Shown here: positions 45,704-55,400 of the stretch, in pieces
How the letters are laid out: each line of letters opens with the position of its first letter
Position numbering within the stretch: position 1 is the stretch's first letter
Assembly: GCA_018335755.1 (NCBI GenBank)
Contig: JAGXRK010000050.1
Span: forward strand, 173,277-237,276
Direction: 5' to 3'
Origin: Ignavibacterium sp.
GTDB lineage: Bacteria > Bacteroidota > Ignavibacteria > Ignavibacteriales > Ignavibacteriaceae
DNA: 64,000 nucleotides
Notes under the pieces: generated by a model
What the model was told of the DNA's origin: nothing
Databases searched by the model: none
The model's input: the letters and a program-made list of their open reading frames with translations, nothing else
Translations under genes and position numbers: made by a program

Positions 45704-45724
45704 AACACTAGCTCCTTTTTATTT
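45704..45724 (-). promoter_or_regulatory. Shared leader with strong RBS (copy 3 of 3)
   Basis: Contains AAAAAGGAGCTAGTGTT before the ATG at 45703, matching copies 1 and 2 in the GGAGCTAGTG core. Confidence 0.6.
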
Positions 45725-45765
45725 GTTGAAATTGATAATTATTATTTGACACACCCAACGCAGTT

Positions 45766-45856
45766 TTGGCTAAAGCCAATTGTTTGTTAGGTTATTTAAT
45801 CCACGACTTATGCCAAAGGCATGGCAAGCCAAAAGTCGTGGCTATAGAAAATTCAA
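45766..45856. repeat. BIME-like multi-hairpin element, copy 3
   Basis: TTGGC-TAAA-GCCAA (45766-45779), then CCACGACTT (45801-45809) pairing with AAGTCGTGG (45833-45841), enclosing a further ATGCC-AAA-GGCAT hairpin (45810-45822). The right end GTGG-CTATAG is the inverse of the TATAGC/AATAGC start seen at the other copies. It lies in the 365-base gap 3' of the RidA-like gene, with a MITE-like element to its right. Confidence 0.7.
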
Positions 45857-45871
45857 ATTTTAACTGAATAG

Positions 45872-46000
45872 GGGGTTGTCTCAAAAGGTTCTCTCGATAC
45901 ATTTCATTACTCGAGAACCTTTTATTGCGGTCGGTTTTCGAGTTTTTTTCTGATGGAATCAGAAAAATTATCGAGAAAACATTACTTTTGAGTCAGCCCC
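45872..46000. mobile_element. MITE-like element with 16-bp terminal inverted repeats
   Basis: The left end GGGGTTGTCTCAAAAG (45872-45887) and right end CTTTTGAGTCAGCCCC (45985-46000) are inverted copies with two mismatches. They enclose ~97 bases with two internal palindromes (GGTTCTC/GAGAACC and a TTTTTCTGAT/ATCAGAAAAA pair). There is no reading frame for a transposase. GGGGCTGTCTCAAAAG-like ends are known from several insertion sequences in related bacteria, so it is probably a non-autonomous derivative. No clear target duplication was found. Confidence 0.6.
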
Positions 46001-46068
46001 AAGATAATCTCTCAATTCAATTTTGGGACTTTAATCCCTAGTACGTAAGATGACTTGTTTAATATCTA

Positions 46069-46491
46069 TTACCCGGCTTTATACACTTCTAATTCAATTT
46101 CTATCATAAACTCAGGCAATGCCAATTCTTTCACTCCAAGCCAGGAACCCGTTGGAAATTGTTTTGTGTAGATCGTGTTACGATAGCCAGCCTGATTAAG
46201 AAACTCGGGCATATTGGTAGTAAAAATATTTTCTACAACAACGTCATCGAAAGTGCAGCCATAATGTTTCAGCACTTTGTCTAAATCCGAATAACAATTT
46301 TTCATCTGCTGTAACAAATCACCAACTGCAGTTGGATTGCCTGCATCATCCATACTAACAGCACCCGAAATTTTAATATCGTTTCCAATCTTTACAGCGT
46401 GTGTATAACCATATGCTTTTTCAACTTCGGGGCGCAGATTAAAGTACTCTGGTTTTTCAGTTTTCAGCGTTGGATTAATTTGTTGTTTCAT
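46069..46491 (-). CDS. RidA/YjgF-family protein lacking the catalytic Arg
   Basis: A 140-residue member of the RidA/YER057c/UK114 superfamily: HAVKIGNDIKISGAVSMD, LLQQMKNCYSDLDKVLKHYG, VVVENIFTTNMPEF and LALPEFMIEIELEVYKAG. In imine/enamine deaminases the C-terminal strand starts with an Arg (PxRSCV); here the aligned stretch is PTGSWLGV with Gly at that point, so imine hydrolysis is not expected. It probably belongs to a non-RidA subgroup with an unknown ligand. No signal peptide, so cytosolic. It is followed downstream by palindromic elements and the exported cupin gene. Confidence 0.85.
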   Translation of the reverse strand: MKQQINPTLKTEKPEYFNLRPEVEKAYGYTHAVKIGNDIKISGAVSMDDAGNPTAVGDLLQQMKNCYSDLDKVLKHYGCTFDDVVVENIFTTNMPEFLNQAGYRNTIYTKQFPTGSWLGVKELALPEFMIEIELEVYKAG

Positions 46492-46537
46492 TGAACCGGG
46501 TCATTATTATTAGTTTGTTGAAAATGATATTTCTTTT

Positions 46538-47020
46538 CTACTTCATCGCCTCAACTGTTTGAAAAGTATCAGCATATTGTTGAAAGTCTGTAACTAGTCC
46601 GTCGTTAAGTGTCCATATATGAACAAACTGAACATTTATTTCTTTTCCGGTCATTTTATTTTTTGCTTTGTAACGTCCGGTTACAATTATTTCTCCGGAA
46701 TTTGCCTCATAGTATGCTTGCTCAGTTAGGTTCCAGTATTCCCATTCTGCACCAAGCCTCATAAAAACTCCTTCAAGCACAGCTTGCGGTCCTATGTAAG
46801 GATTTCCATCTGCATAAGGAAAGTTTTCTGCTTCATTCCATACAATTTCAGGATCAAATTTTTGAAGCACGGCAGGTACATCACCTTTAGCAAAGTCAGC
46901 ATATAAATTCTGAACAATCTCAACATCCTTCTCTTTTGCCGACTTGTTGTTTATAGCAAAAGAAGCAATGAATGCTATGAGCGAGAGAAGCACTACTAAA
47001 GAGACAATTATTTTTTTCAT
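46538..47020 (-). CDS. Exported/membrane-anchored NTF2/SnoaL-like protein
   Basis: A 160-residue protein with one N-terminal hydrophobic segment (MKKIIVSLVVLLSLIAFIAS) and an NTF2-like domain: VEIVQNLYADFAKGDVPAVL, QKFDPEIVWNEAENFPYADG, NPYIGPQAVLEGVF and VQFVHIWTLNDGLVTDFQQY, the typical SnoaL-like/ketosteroid-isomerase-type pattern. It probably binds a small molecule in the periplasm. Its own promoter or RBS was not resolved beyond an A/T-rich leader. It is the third NTF2-like gene in 2.8 kb. Confidence 0.83.
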   Translation of the reverse strand: MKKIIVSLVVLLSLIAFIASFAINNKSAKEKDVEIVQNLYADFAKGDVPAVLQKFDPEIVWNEAENFPYADGNPYIGPQAVLEGVFMRLGAEWEYWNLTEQAYYEANSGEIIVTGRYKAKNKMTGKEINVQFVHIWTLNDGLVTDFQQYADTFQTVEAMK

Positions 47021-47084
47021 TTTTTTCCTAAATGTTTTTATAAATAATATTTAATTTTCAACTTCATCACCTCAACAGTTTGAA

Positions 47085-47369
47085 TTATTTAGCTGTTTCA
47101 GCTATTTCATCTACAAAATAAATTTCGGGCATACCAATAACGCCGGCATTCTTCATTGCTTCTCTTGTGGAATCTGAAGAAACAAACTTTTTAGCATTCT
47201 CAATACTGTTTATCTCCAGAAGAACAAAAAGATCATTTGGATCATCTGCATTTCTAAAAATTTTTCCTCCCATAGAACCATTCGCTGCTCTTTCACTTTG
47301 GTGAGCATCGAATGCTGGTTTCCATTTCTTGTAATCTTCAAGCTTATGATGAATTAGTATGTGTGCCAT
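47085..47369 (-). CDS. Small dimeric-barrel (ABM/cyclase-like) protein
   Basis: A 94-residue protein without signal peptide: MAHILIHHKLEDYKKWKPAF, then FDAHQSERAANGSMGGKIFR, DLFVLLEINSIENAKKFVSS and an end at PEIYFVDEIAE. This pattern matches antibiotic-biosynthesis-monooxygenase-like dimeric alpha/beta barrels or small cyclases. No catalytic residue can be assigned. A strong AAAAAGGAG ribosome-binding site is placed before the ATG. It belongs to the run of small-molecule-binding proteins on the - strand. Confidence 0.75.
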   Translation of the reverse strand: MAHILIHHKLEDYKKWKPAFDAHQSERAANGSMGGKIFRNADDPNDLFVLLEINSIENAKKFVSSDSTREAMKNAGVIGMPEIYFVDEIAETAK

Positions 47370-47416
47370 TGTATAACTCCTTTTTGATTTTTAAGAAATA
47401 ATTTGATTTAAAAATT

Positions 47417-47869
47417 TCAATGCCCGCTTAGCCATAGTTCAAAACTTTTATTTGTTTTCCCTGGCGGATAACTCCAATCAGGCTTAAGTCTTAGCCCCTT
47501 ATTACTTCTCCAAATAAAATCAACTGCATCATTAATATCTTTAAGGTCATTAATTTGAAGTAGAAAGATTTTAAGCTGTCCGAGGTTTTTTACTTTCAGT
47601 TCAGTACTCACATTCTGTGCAAGCAGAGCATTTTTAATAATATCCACTTGGCGCTGATCATAACTTGCCCAAATTATTCCATCATTACCTGAAAGAAAAT
47701 CATTTTCATCAAATGCAATTGAAATTTCAATCGAACTTCCATAGGGAATTAGTAAATTTTCTTCATCGACTAATTCATTCAAATGCACAGTTCTGTCACT
47801 TTCAAGTTTGATTTTCCCCAAATCGGAATAGTATCCTTTAATTTTTATCAATTTCACAGGAATTGTCAA
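47417..47869 (-). CDS. Conserved-looking cytosolic protein, function unknown
   Basis: Roughly 150 residues; I do not recognise the family. The open frame starts with TTG at 47869 (or GTG at 47857, codon 5); neither has a clear Shine-Dalgarno, so the start is unsure. Content: KLESDRTVHLNELVDEENLL, a DGIIWASYDQRQVDIIKNAL stretch that looks like the helix after a signal-type strand, and a C-terminal WRSNKGLRLKPDWSYPPG. No signal peptide or membrane segment. It is the first gene of the small-protein run in transcription order. The reading frame is long and free of stops in a 35% GC background, which supports it being real. Confidence 0.6.
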   Translation of the reverse strand: MTIPVKLIKIKGYYSDLGKIKLESDRTVHLNELVDEENLLIPYGSSIEISIAFDENDFLSGNDGIIWASYDQRQVDIIKNALLAQNVSTELKVKNLGQLKIFLLQINDLKDINDAVDFIWRSNKGLRLKPDWSYPPGKTNKSFELWLSGH

Positions 47870-48000
47870 TTTATTATGTTATTCAATTGATTTAATACAC
47901 TTGTAAAAGTAGAGAATGAGGCTGAAGTTATCTTGTACTATACACGCAAATGTTTGGACTTTTTAGTCAACTTTATCTTTTCTGTGTTATTCTTAGTGTT

Positions 48001-48069
48001 CTTAGTGTTCTTAGTGTCTCAGTGGTGAACGAAATTCCCATTTACCACTAAGGCACTAAGAACACTTAG
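48001..48069. repeat. Palindromic TTAGTG/CACTAA element
   Basis: The left arm 48001-48029 (CTTAGTGTTCTTAGTGTCTC and on to GGTGAA) and right arm 48041-48069 (TTACCACTAAGGCACTAAG and on) are imperfect inverted copies with an 11-base loop. The unit TCTTAGTGT also repeats directly three times at 47990-48016. It is placed 29 bases past the stop of the hybrid kinase gene, again at a 3' end. Confidence 0.7.
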
Positions 48070-48097
48070 TTACACTAAGAATTACATGCCGTGGAAA

Positions 48098-51000
48098 TTA
48101 TTGAGTTTTGTACTCAGAAGGTGAAACACCAAATTGTTTTTTAAAGGAGCGGGAGAAATAGGACTGATCATTAAAACCTACTTTATAACAAATCTCAGCA
48201 ACTGTACCTGTTTTTTGTATTAACAGATCTGCTGCCCTTTGCAAGCGGAGTGACCGGATTAACTGTCCCGGTGGCTGGTTAATTAATGCATTAAGTTTTC
48301 TGTTTAATTGGGAAACGCTCATATTAACTTCTTCTGCAAGTAAATCAACGCTGAATTTTTCATCTTCAAAATGAGCCTCAATAAAACTTACTACTTTATT
48401 TAAAAATACCTGATCGGCAGAAACAGCAGATACTTCAGAAGGTTTTATGACAGTTGCCTTGCTAAATCTTTTCCTGAGCTGATTCCTTTGTTGAATTAAA
48501 TTTCTAACACGTACTATTAATTCTTTTGCGCTGAAAGGTTTTGTGAGATAGGCATCAATACCGGTTTCAAGTCCTTCTATTTTGTCGTCAAGCCCGGCTT
48601 TGGCGGTTAACATTATAATTGGAATGTGACTTGTCTTTTCATTTGCTCTGATTGATTTGCTGAATTGATATCCATCCATTTTAGGCATCATTACATCTGT
48701 AATAATTAAATCCGGAATTTCATTTTGTGCTGTTAATAATCCCTGCTCACCGTTTTCAGCTTCAAATACCTGGTAATCATTTTCCAGCTGTTCACGGATA
48801 TATGATCGTACATCGGGATTATCTTCAACTATTAAAATTATTTCCTGCCGGACTGATGAAGATTGTTCTTTGTCAGATTTCTGATCCTGATCTGGTTCTT
48901 CTGTATTTTGAAAGTTTATTTCCATTTCATCAGAAATAGTTTTTGCAGCAAACTTATCCTGAGGCAGATCAATCAAATTCTCTTTTTCTTTTGTAAAATC
49001 TCCTAAAGGAAGATAAATACTAAATTCTGTTCCTTCATTTACTTTGCTGTTAACAGTTATTTTTCCTTTGTGAAGTTCAACAAGTTCTTTAGTAAGTGCT
49101 AAACCTATACCGGTTCCTTCATGTTCACGTGTCATTGAACTATCCACCTGATAAAAACGATCGAAGATGTGTGGAAGACGATCTGGAGGAATGCCAAGTC
49201 CGGTGTCGCAAATTTGGATTTCAACTTCAGATGATTTTAAAACTTTCAAGCTTACTTTAATCTCGCCATTTGCAGATGTAAACTTAAACGCGTTTGAAAC
49301 AAGGTTGTAAAAAACTTTTTCCATTTTATCCGGATCAAAAACAACCGGAATATTCTGATATTCAGATTCGAACTTAAGTGTAATTTTTTGTGCTTCAGCC
49401 AGAGATTCAAAAGAGAAGAAAAGACTTTTGAGAAATGAAACTATGTTATGCTGTTCCGCATTCAACTCCATACTTCCGGCTTCAAGTTTGGATAAATCCA
49501 ATAATTGATTAATTAAAGTAAGAAGCCGTCTTGCATTTCTGTTTGCAACCTGAAGTTTACCCTTTTCTTTATTGTCAATGGCTGACGACATTACACTATC
49601 AATCTGACCTAAAATCAAAGTGAGAGGTGTGCGGAATTCGTGAGAGATGTTTGCGAAGAACTGTGATTTCAACTGATCAAGTTCCTTTAATTTTCCGTAC
49701 TCAACACGTTCAAGTTGTAATGTATGTTTTCTGTTTAATCTTTTTAACTCATATCTCCTGATCAGGTACAATATTCCCAGGAATAAAACTGTATAGATAA
49801 AATACGCCCACCAGGAAAAATACCAGGGAGCAAGTATTGTGAATGCAAAACTGTCTTCAGTTCCGATAATTCCATAAACATTTTTTGCCCTGACACGAAA
49901 TATGTAATCTCCGCTGGAAAGGTTTGTATATTCTTTTGATGGTTCCCTCGTCCACTGCGACCAATCAGCATCATAGCCCTCAAGATAAAATTGATATAAA
50001 TTTGACCCGGGTTTGACATAACTTGCCGCAGAAAAGTTAAAGAGTATATTGCTTTTATTAAATGAAAGGGTAATTGTTTTGAATGAAGAATCTTCTACCG
50101 CACCATTAAATACCAAAGAATCCTGGTCAACAATTATACTGCGTATATTAGTTGAAAATTCTATATCATAATTTTTATTTATCGCCGGATCAAATCTGAT
50201 CAGTCCTTCATTAGTGCTGATCCACAGGAATTCCTTATTCCTGCCGGAATCATAATCTGCGTATAGATCATAGACATCTTTTAAATTCAAAGCTCTGAAC
50301 GCCGGTTCAGGTTTCCAAAGAAATCTTGAATCCGTTTGTTTGACTGCCTTACCAAGATCTATTCCGGTTTTAGTTTTTGCCAATATCCATAAATCCCCCT
50401 TACGATCTTCAACCAAAAGTTTTATATGGCTCGTTGAGTCAGTAAATGTATCACCTAGTAATGTCTCTGGGATAAAACATTCTGACTGCTTATCAAAGCT
50501 GAATAAACCGGCGTCTGTAGCAAACAGTACATTATTACCCACGGAAAAAATATTACAATCATTTCCCGGCAAGCCATTAGTTTTATCATAACGAATTATA
50601 TCAATTTCGCCGCTATCTGCTGAATGAATAAGAGAATTGAAACTGTAATTTTTAATATGAACGACCCCTTCATAGTAAGTGTTAATCCACAAGCTTCCAT
50701 CAACATCTTCAACAATTGAAGACATTTCATCTTTAACAGGAGAATTATTACTAAGTAACTGGAGATTACCGTTATTATATTTTAAGATTGCCAGACCGAT
50801 TCTATATACTACAAATATTATATTCGTATCCAGCACTGATTGGTATAATTCCGGAACTTCGAAGTTGATCATATTCTGTGCACCATTATCTTCAGTAATC
50901 CGGAAAATTGCTGTATTTGAAGATGCAAAAAGATTATTGCCAATTGATATATAGTTAAGACCGCCGGCAGTAACACCTGAAACAGGTTTGAATTCTGAAT

Positions 51001-52087
51001 TTGATTCATCCAGATAAAACAATCCCAGGGCATTTGATCCATATAATGTGTTATTGAATCTGTTAAGGGCGGAGATAGTTTTATTACCGATATATTTTTT
51101 AGTAAGAATTGCAAATGCAGGTGATGATTCGAAACGTGTGATACCTTCGGCCATTGCCAGCCACAATCCGCCCTGCTTATCCGGGAAAACATCATAAACA
51201 ATATTTGAGTTAAGTCCGGACTCAGAATCAATGATTCTGGAAAGACTTCCGTCTTCATCAACTATTGCAACTCCTCCTCGCATCGTAGCGAAAGCAATTC
51301 TTCCATCTTCAAGTATGCATGCGTTGTATATTCTGTTCTGTACTAAAAATTCATCAGCCTCGGTTTCAAATTGTGAAAAGCTATTTTCGTCATATAAAAA
51401 AAGACCATCTTTGTTTGTGGTTATCAGAATATTATTGCCTAAAAGGAGCATATTGAAAACACCTGTTGCCGCAAATCTTTCACCATCAGGAATTAGTGCT
51501 AATGAATCACCTGATACTTTTAATAAGCCAATACCATCATTCCTTGTAAATATGTCATCATTAATTTTATATAATCTGAACGAATAGACGGAATCAATTA
51601 CTGATATTTTATTTTCAACCCATCTGAAAATCTTATCACGTGTTTTAAAGTAAACACCTTGTGAGGATGAAGCTACATCCCATACATCACCAAACTCATG
51701 GAACTTATTATCCAGATAGTTGAGAAGCGAAACGAATTGTAAAGAGCCAATTGAATCCGGTGCGAGATAGCCAAAATCCGATGAGGCTGCAACGAATATT
51801 CTTCCATTCTCATCCAGACATAAAGATCTAACGAGTGAGTTGTTTTGAGTTTTAATCAGTCGCCATTTATTGCCATCATATTCAAGAATACCATCAGAAT
51901 TTCCGAAGTACATTATTCCGCGGTTATCCTGCACAACGCACCAGTTTTGATAATTTGCATTATAGTGATCCGGACTGTAATACTCTATGAATGGTTGTCC
52001 TATGTTATTATAATTCTGGGAGTATAGAGTAAGTGGTAATAGAATTAAAATAATTAAAAAATATTTTTCTGGATTGAATTTATTCAA
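48098..52087 (-). CDS. Hybrid two-component system: propeller sensor, histidine kinase, receiver, AraC DNA-binding domain
   Basis: A 1329-residue HTCS-type one-protein regulator. It has a signal peptide (MNKFNPEKYFLIILILLPLT), a periplasmic two-component regulator beta-propeller (~30-680), and a Y_Y_Y domain (~690-765: YQFYLEGYDADWSQWTREPS, GDYIFRVRAKN). One transmembrane helix follows (~765-785), then HisKA with FFANISHEFRTPLTLI (His816) and HATPase_c (NAFKFTSANG, DTGLGIPP, GTGIGLAL; ~930-1035). A receiver domain (~1080-1195) carries its phospho-Asp in ITDVMMPKMDG, and the C-terminal AraC/XylS helix-turn-helix (~1225-1329) has RLQRAADLL, EICYKVGFNDQSYFSRSFKK. In Bacteroides such proteins sense oligosaccharides and drive polysaccharide loci; here no SusC/D pair is adjacent, so the target is unknown. 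Confidence 0.95.
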   Translation of the reverse strand: MNKFNPEKYFLIILILLPLTLYSQNYNNIGQPFIEYYSPDHYNANYQNWCVVQDNRGIMYFGNSDGILEYDGNKWRLIKTQNNSLVRSLCLDENGRIFVAASSDFGYLAPDSIGSLQFVSLLNYLDNKFHEFGDVWDVASSSQGVYFKTRDKIFRWVENKISVIDSVYSFRLYKINDDIFTRNDGIGLLKVSGDSLALIPDGERFAATGVFNMLLLGNNILITTNKDGLFLYDENSFSQFETEADEFLVQNRIYNACILEDGRIAFATMRGGVAIVDEDGSLSRIIDSESGLNSNIVYDVFPDKQGGLWLAMAEGITRFESSPAFAILTKKYIGNKTISALNRFNNTLYGSNALGLFYLDESNSEFKPVSGVTAGGLNYISIGNNLFASSNTAIFRITEDNGAQNMINFEVPELYQSVLDTNIIFVVYRIGLAILKYNNGNLQLLSNNSPVKDEMSSIVEDVDGSLWINTYYEGVVHIKNYSFNSLIHSADSGEIDIIRYDKTNGLPGNDCNIFSVGNNVLFATDAGLFSFDKQSECFIPETLLGDTFTDSTSHIKLLVEDRKGDLWILAKTKTGIDLGKAVKQTDSRFLWKPEPAFRALNLKDVYDLYADYDSGRNKEFLWISTNEGLIRFDPAINKNYDIEFSTNIRSIIVDQDSLVFNGAVEDSSFKTITLSFNKSNILFNFSAASYVKPGSNLYQFYLEGYDADWSQWTREPSKEYTNLSSGDYIFRVRAKNVYGIIGTEDSFAFTILAPWYFSWWAYFIYTVLFLGILYLIRRYELKRLNRKHTLQLERVEYGKLKELDQLKSQFFANISHEFRTPLTLILGQIDSVMSSAIDNKEKGKLQVANRNARRLLTLINQLLDLSKLEAGSMELNAEQHNIVSFLKSLFFSFESLAEAQKITLKFESEYQNIPVVFDPDKMEKVFYNLVSNAFKFTSANGEIKVSLKVLKSSEVEIQICDTGLGIPPDRLPHIFDRFYQVDSSMTREHEGTGIGLALTKELVELHKGKITVNSKVNEGTEFSIYLPLGDFTKEKENLIDLPQDKFAAKTISDEMEINFQNTEEPDQDQKSDKEQSSSVRQEIILIVEDNPDVRSYIREQLENDYQVFEAENGEQGLLTAQNEIPDLIITDVMMPKMDGYQFSKSIRANEKTSHIPIIMLTAKAGLDDKIEGLETGIDAYLTKPFSAKELIVRVRNLIQQRNQLRKRFSKATVIKPSEVSAVSADQVFLNKVVSFIEAHFEDEKFSVDLLAEEVNMSVSQLNRKLNALINQPPGQLIRSLRLQRAADLLIQKTGTVAEICYKVGFNDQSYFSRSFKKQFGVSPSEYKTQ

Positions 52088-52270
52088 AAGTGTTAACCGG
52101 ATATTGATAATTGTTTTTCTCTTCGGTATCTAATTTACTTTATCATTTATTTAAATGCACTTTGTTTTTTTGTTGTTGATGTGAATTATTAACCTGCTGT
52201 TATTTATGAATAATATCAAAAACGATATTAAGCCAGAGAGAAAATATTTTAGATAATAACTTCAATACAG

Positions 52271-52295
52271 AACAGGCAGGTATTTCCTGCCTGTT
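52271..52295. terminator. Perfect 10-bp hairpin
   Basis: AACAGGCAGG (52271-52280) and its complement CCTGCCTGTT (52286-52295) around TATTT. It lies in the 351-base gap between the hybrid kinase start and the stop of the 52439 phosphatase gene and could end the latter's transcript. A T-run is short. The rest of the gap holds an IS-end-like sequence, a hairpin remnant and the (unassigned) promoter of the kinase. Confidence 0.5.
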
Positions 52296-52353
52296 ATTTG
52301 ATTTGCTAAGTCCAACTGCTATGGATAATAAATAATTGATTATCAAATCAATT

Positions 52354-52374
52354 GGTGGCTGTCTCAAAAGACTT
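52354..52374. mobile_element. Lone IS/MITE end-like sequence
   Basis: GGTGGCTGTCTCAAAAG followed by ACTT resembles the terminal repeat of the element at 45872-46000 (GGGGTTGTCTCAAAAG). No matching right end was found nearby, so it may be a decayed end. Confidence 0.4.
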
Positions 52375-52411
52375 AAACACAAGTAGCCCATAATTCAATT
52401 ACCTGATCATT

Positions 52412-52437
52412 CCCCAACTTAAAAGTCGTTGCTATTT
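52412..52437. repeat. BIME-like hairpin end, remnant
   Basis: CCAACTTAAAAGTCGTTGCTATT, read on the - strand, starts AATAGCAACGACTT, the same beginning as the 3' elements at copies 1, 3 and 4. The stem is degenerate. It touches the stop of the 52439 gene. Confidence 0.45.
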
Positions 52438-52438
52438 T

Positions 52439-55400
52439 TTATTTTACTTTTATTACAACAAATGTAACATCATCATCAGGCTCTATTCCATTCATCCATT
52501 GTGATGCGGAGTCCTTTAAATGTTCTACTATCTCATCTAGGTGCTTTTCTGCCGCCGACTTAAATTCATCCTTTACTTTTGTGTAACCATACTGCTCATC
52601 ATTATCGTTTTTTAATTCAGGCAAGCCGTCACTCAGTAGAAGTATCGTATCACCGCTTGATATTTCCGTTTCTCTGATTTCATACGGAAAGTTTTTCATT
52701 GCACCGAGAGGCATTCCGTTTAATATTATTTCTTCAACTGCGTTAGACTGTTTTCTGTAGATGAATAACGGCGGCATTGCCGCGTTAGCAATTTCTATCT
52801 TGTTTGATTTTATTTTAATCATCATAAACGCCATCATTAATCTTCCAAGTTCTATTTCTTTCAAAGCATCACTGCTTTGATCATAAAATGTTTTCATATC
52901 CAGTCTTGAACCTCCGGAAGAAAATAATGCTTTTACCATTGAAACAATTGTTCCAGCTTTCATTCCGTGTCCTGTTGCATCGCCAATAGCCACTGTAAGT
53001 GTTCCATCTAAACCAACATTAAAATCATAATAATCACCGCCAACTTCTGTTGCAGTTTTCATATATACTGCAATATCGAGATTAGGAAGTTTAGGAAGTT
53101 CTTTCGGAAGCATCGAAAGTTGAAGCTGGCGTGCTTCTTCCAGCTCACTGGATTTGCGATCATTCTCGGCTTGAATTAATCTTGACTGCGCTTCCGCAGC
53201 TTTGGCCTGAAGTTCAGCGGCTTCTGCTCGTAGCTGGCTTTCTCTAATGGCCATATTTTTCCGTTGTCTTTTTAATTCAAACTTTCTAATCGAATATAAA
53301 AACCCGCCGAAAAGAAATACATAAAAAGTATATGCCCACCAGGTTTGCCAGAATGGGGGCGATATTGAAAAGGCATATGTAACTTGATTGATTTTAGAAC
53401 CTTCTTTATCTATGGCTATAACCTTAAATATATAGTCACCCGGCGGTACGTTTTGATACTCGGAAAATTGCAAGTTACTCGATTTTGACCAATCTAAATC
53501 ATATCCTTCTAATTTGTGCTGGTAGATTGCGGATTTTGGATCTTTGTAATTTAGAACTGAGTAATTAAAAACAAATGAATTTTCTGTATATGAAAATGAA
53601 GATGGTTTGTCATAATAATATTGAGAGGAATTAACTTTTATAGAAGATAATTTAATACTTCCCTGGGATTTGGTTTCTCTGTCTACATAAATACCAATTT
53701 TAGTATACCATAACAAAATACTGCCATTACGATCCTGAGAAATTGCATTTTGTCCTAAAAAAGAAGCATTATCAACATAATAGGAATTAAGCCGTTCACC
53801 ATTAATAATCAATCCGCCCAAATTATGAATGAAATATGCATTCCCTTTAAGATCTGTGATAGGATTATATATATTCGCCGTTGGGAGACCATTTTTTGTT
53901 GTGTAATAATTCAGATTTGCCCCGTCAAAAACTGCTAGTCCCTTAAAACGGAGACGAATATATAAATAATTACCTGCTTGAATATTTGTAATTGTGCCGG
54001 CTATGTTTGCTTCTTTAAGAATTCTGAAATCAGCTTTACTATTTACGCTATCGGAAAGATCAATGAATTTGTTACCGTCGAAACTGTAAAAATGTCCGGG
54101 ACTTAAGAAATACATTTTATTATAAAGCGTTCCAACATAACTCAAAATTTTCTCAGGAACGTTCCAGCCTTGAGGAGGCTCTGACCATTTTTGATAATCA
54201 TAAATTAGCAAATTTGATTTACCTGATGCCAAATCGTTTAGAGATTCTGAAAAACTGCTTACCAGCAATAAATTACCATTAGGCAATTCATAAAGATTAT
54301 GTTTCTGATATTTTATTTTTTTCAAATTATCAGGCAGCGGATTTGGAATTTCAACTACTTTATCTCCCACTACCTTTCCTAAGAAAAAATCTGCGCTCGA
54401 TATATTATTATTCCCGGGCCGAACATAATTTTGCCAGGTAAAAATATCACCCGATTTGGTTTCAAGAACAAAACTTACATTATAGTTTTCATTATCTTTC
54501 TTCTTTATGGGATTTATGTTGATAACCCATTGGTCTTTTTTTGTTGATACAGCCATGGCTAAATCCAAACCTTTATCAGTAGTCAGCCAAAATCTACCTT
54601 TTGAATCCTCAAATACACTAAGTACAGTGTTGCTGCTTAGTCCTTCATTTGTTGTAATTTTATGAAGTTTATTACCATCCCATACATTTATTCCATCATT
54701 AACAAGAGTAATGTTCGGAGGAAGGTTTACATCAGAAAAACAAATCCATACAATTCCATTTTTATCGGAATACATATATGGATTATTAGTTTTGATTCCG
54801 CTTAAACCATCACTCTCTTTTAGAAAAATAGATTTATTTGGAAAGTAAAAACTAAATCCAAGCGGATTTTGAATAACCGCTGCATCATTTATTGTCGATT
54901 TTGGAAAACCTCTGAAACCATCATACTTTTTCCACTTGCCGTCAAAATAAAAATATTGGTCATTGTATTCGGCAGAAATTGATTCTTCAAGAACGCCCAC
55001 TGCAAGTAAATCAGGAAATATATTGTTGCCGGGAATGAGTTTGGCATAAGAAAATTTATAATCCGGAATTTTATCTTTTGTTGATAAATCTGTTATAGGA
55101 CCGGTGTCTCTATATAAATCAATTTTTTCCCATTTATTATTTACAAGTTTGAAAAGAATACTGGAATTTTTTGAATAAACAGTTCCATTAATATCAGCTA
55201 TAGTTGCATATACGCTATTATCCTTTTCTAAATATAAAACAGATGTCACCCTGTTATTTCCAATGAGAAACTTTTCGAGTCCCGGGTATGTATGAAAATC
55301 TTTACCATCGTACATTAAAACCCCAGAGGTACCACTTGTTAGTTCAGACCAATAACCGCTGCCAATAAACGGAATCCAGGTATTACCTTTATCATCAGTA

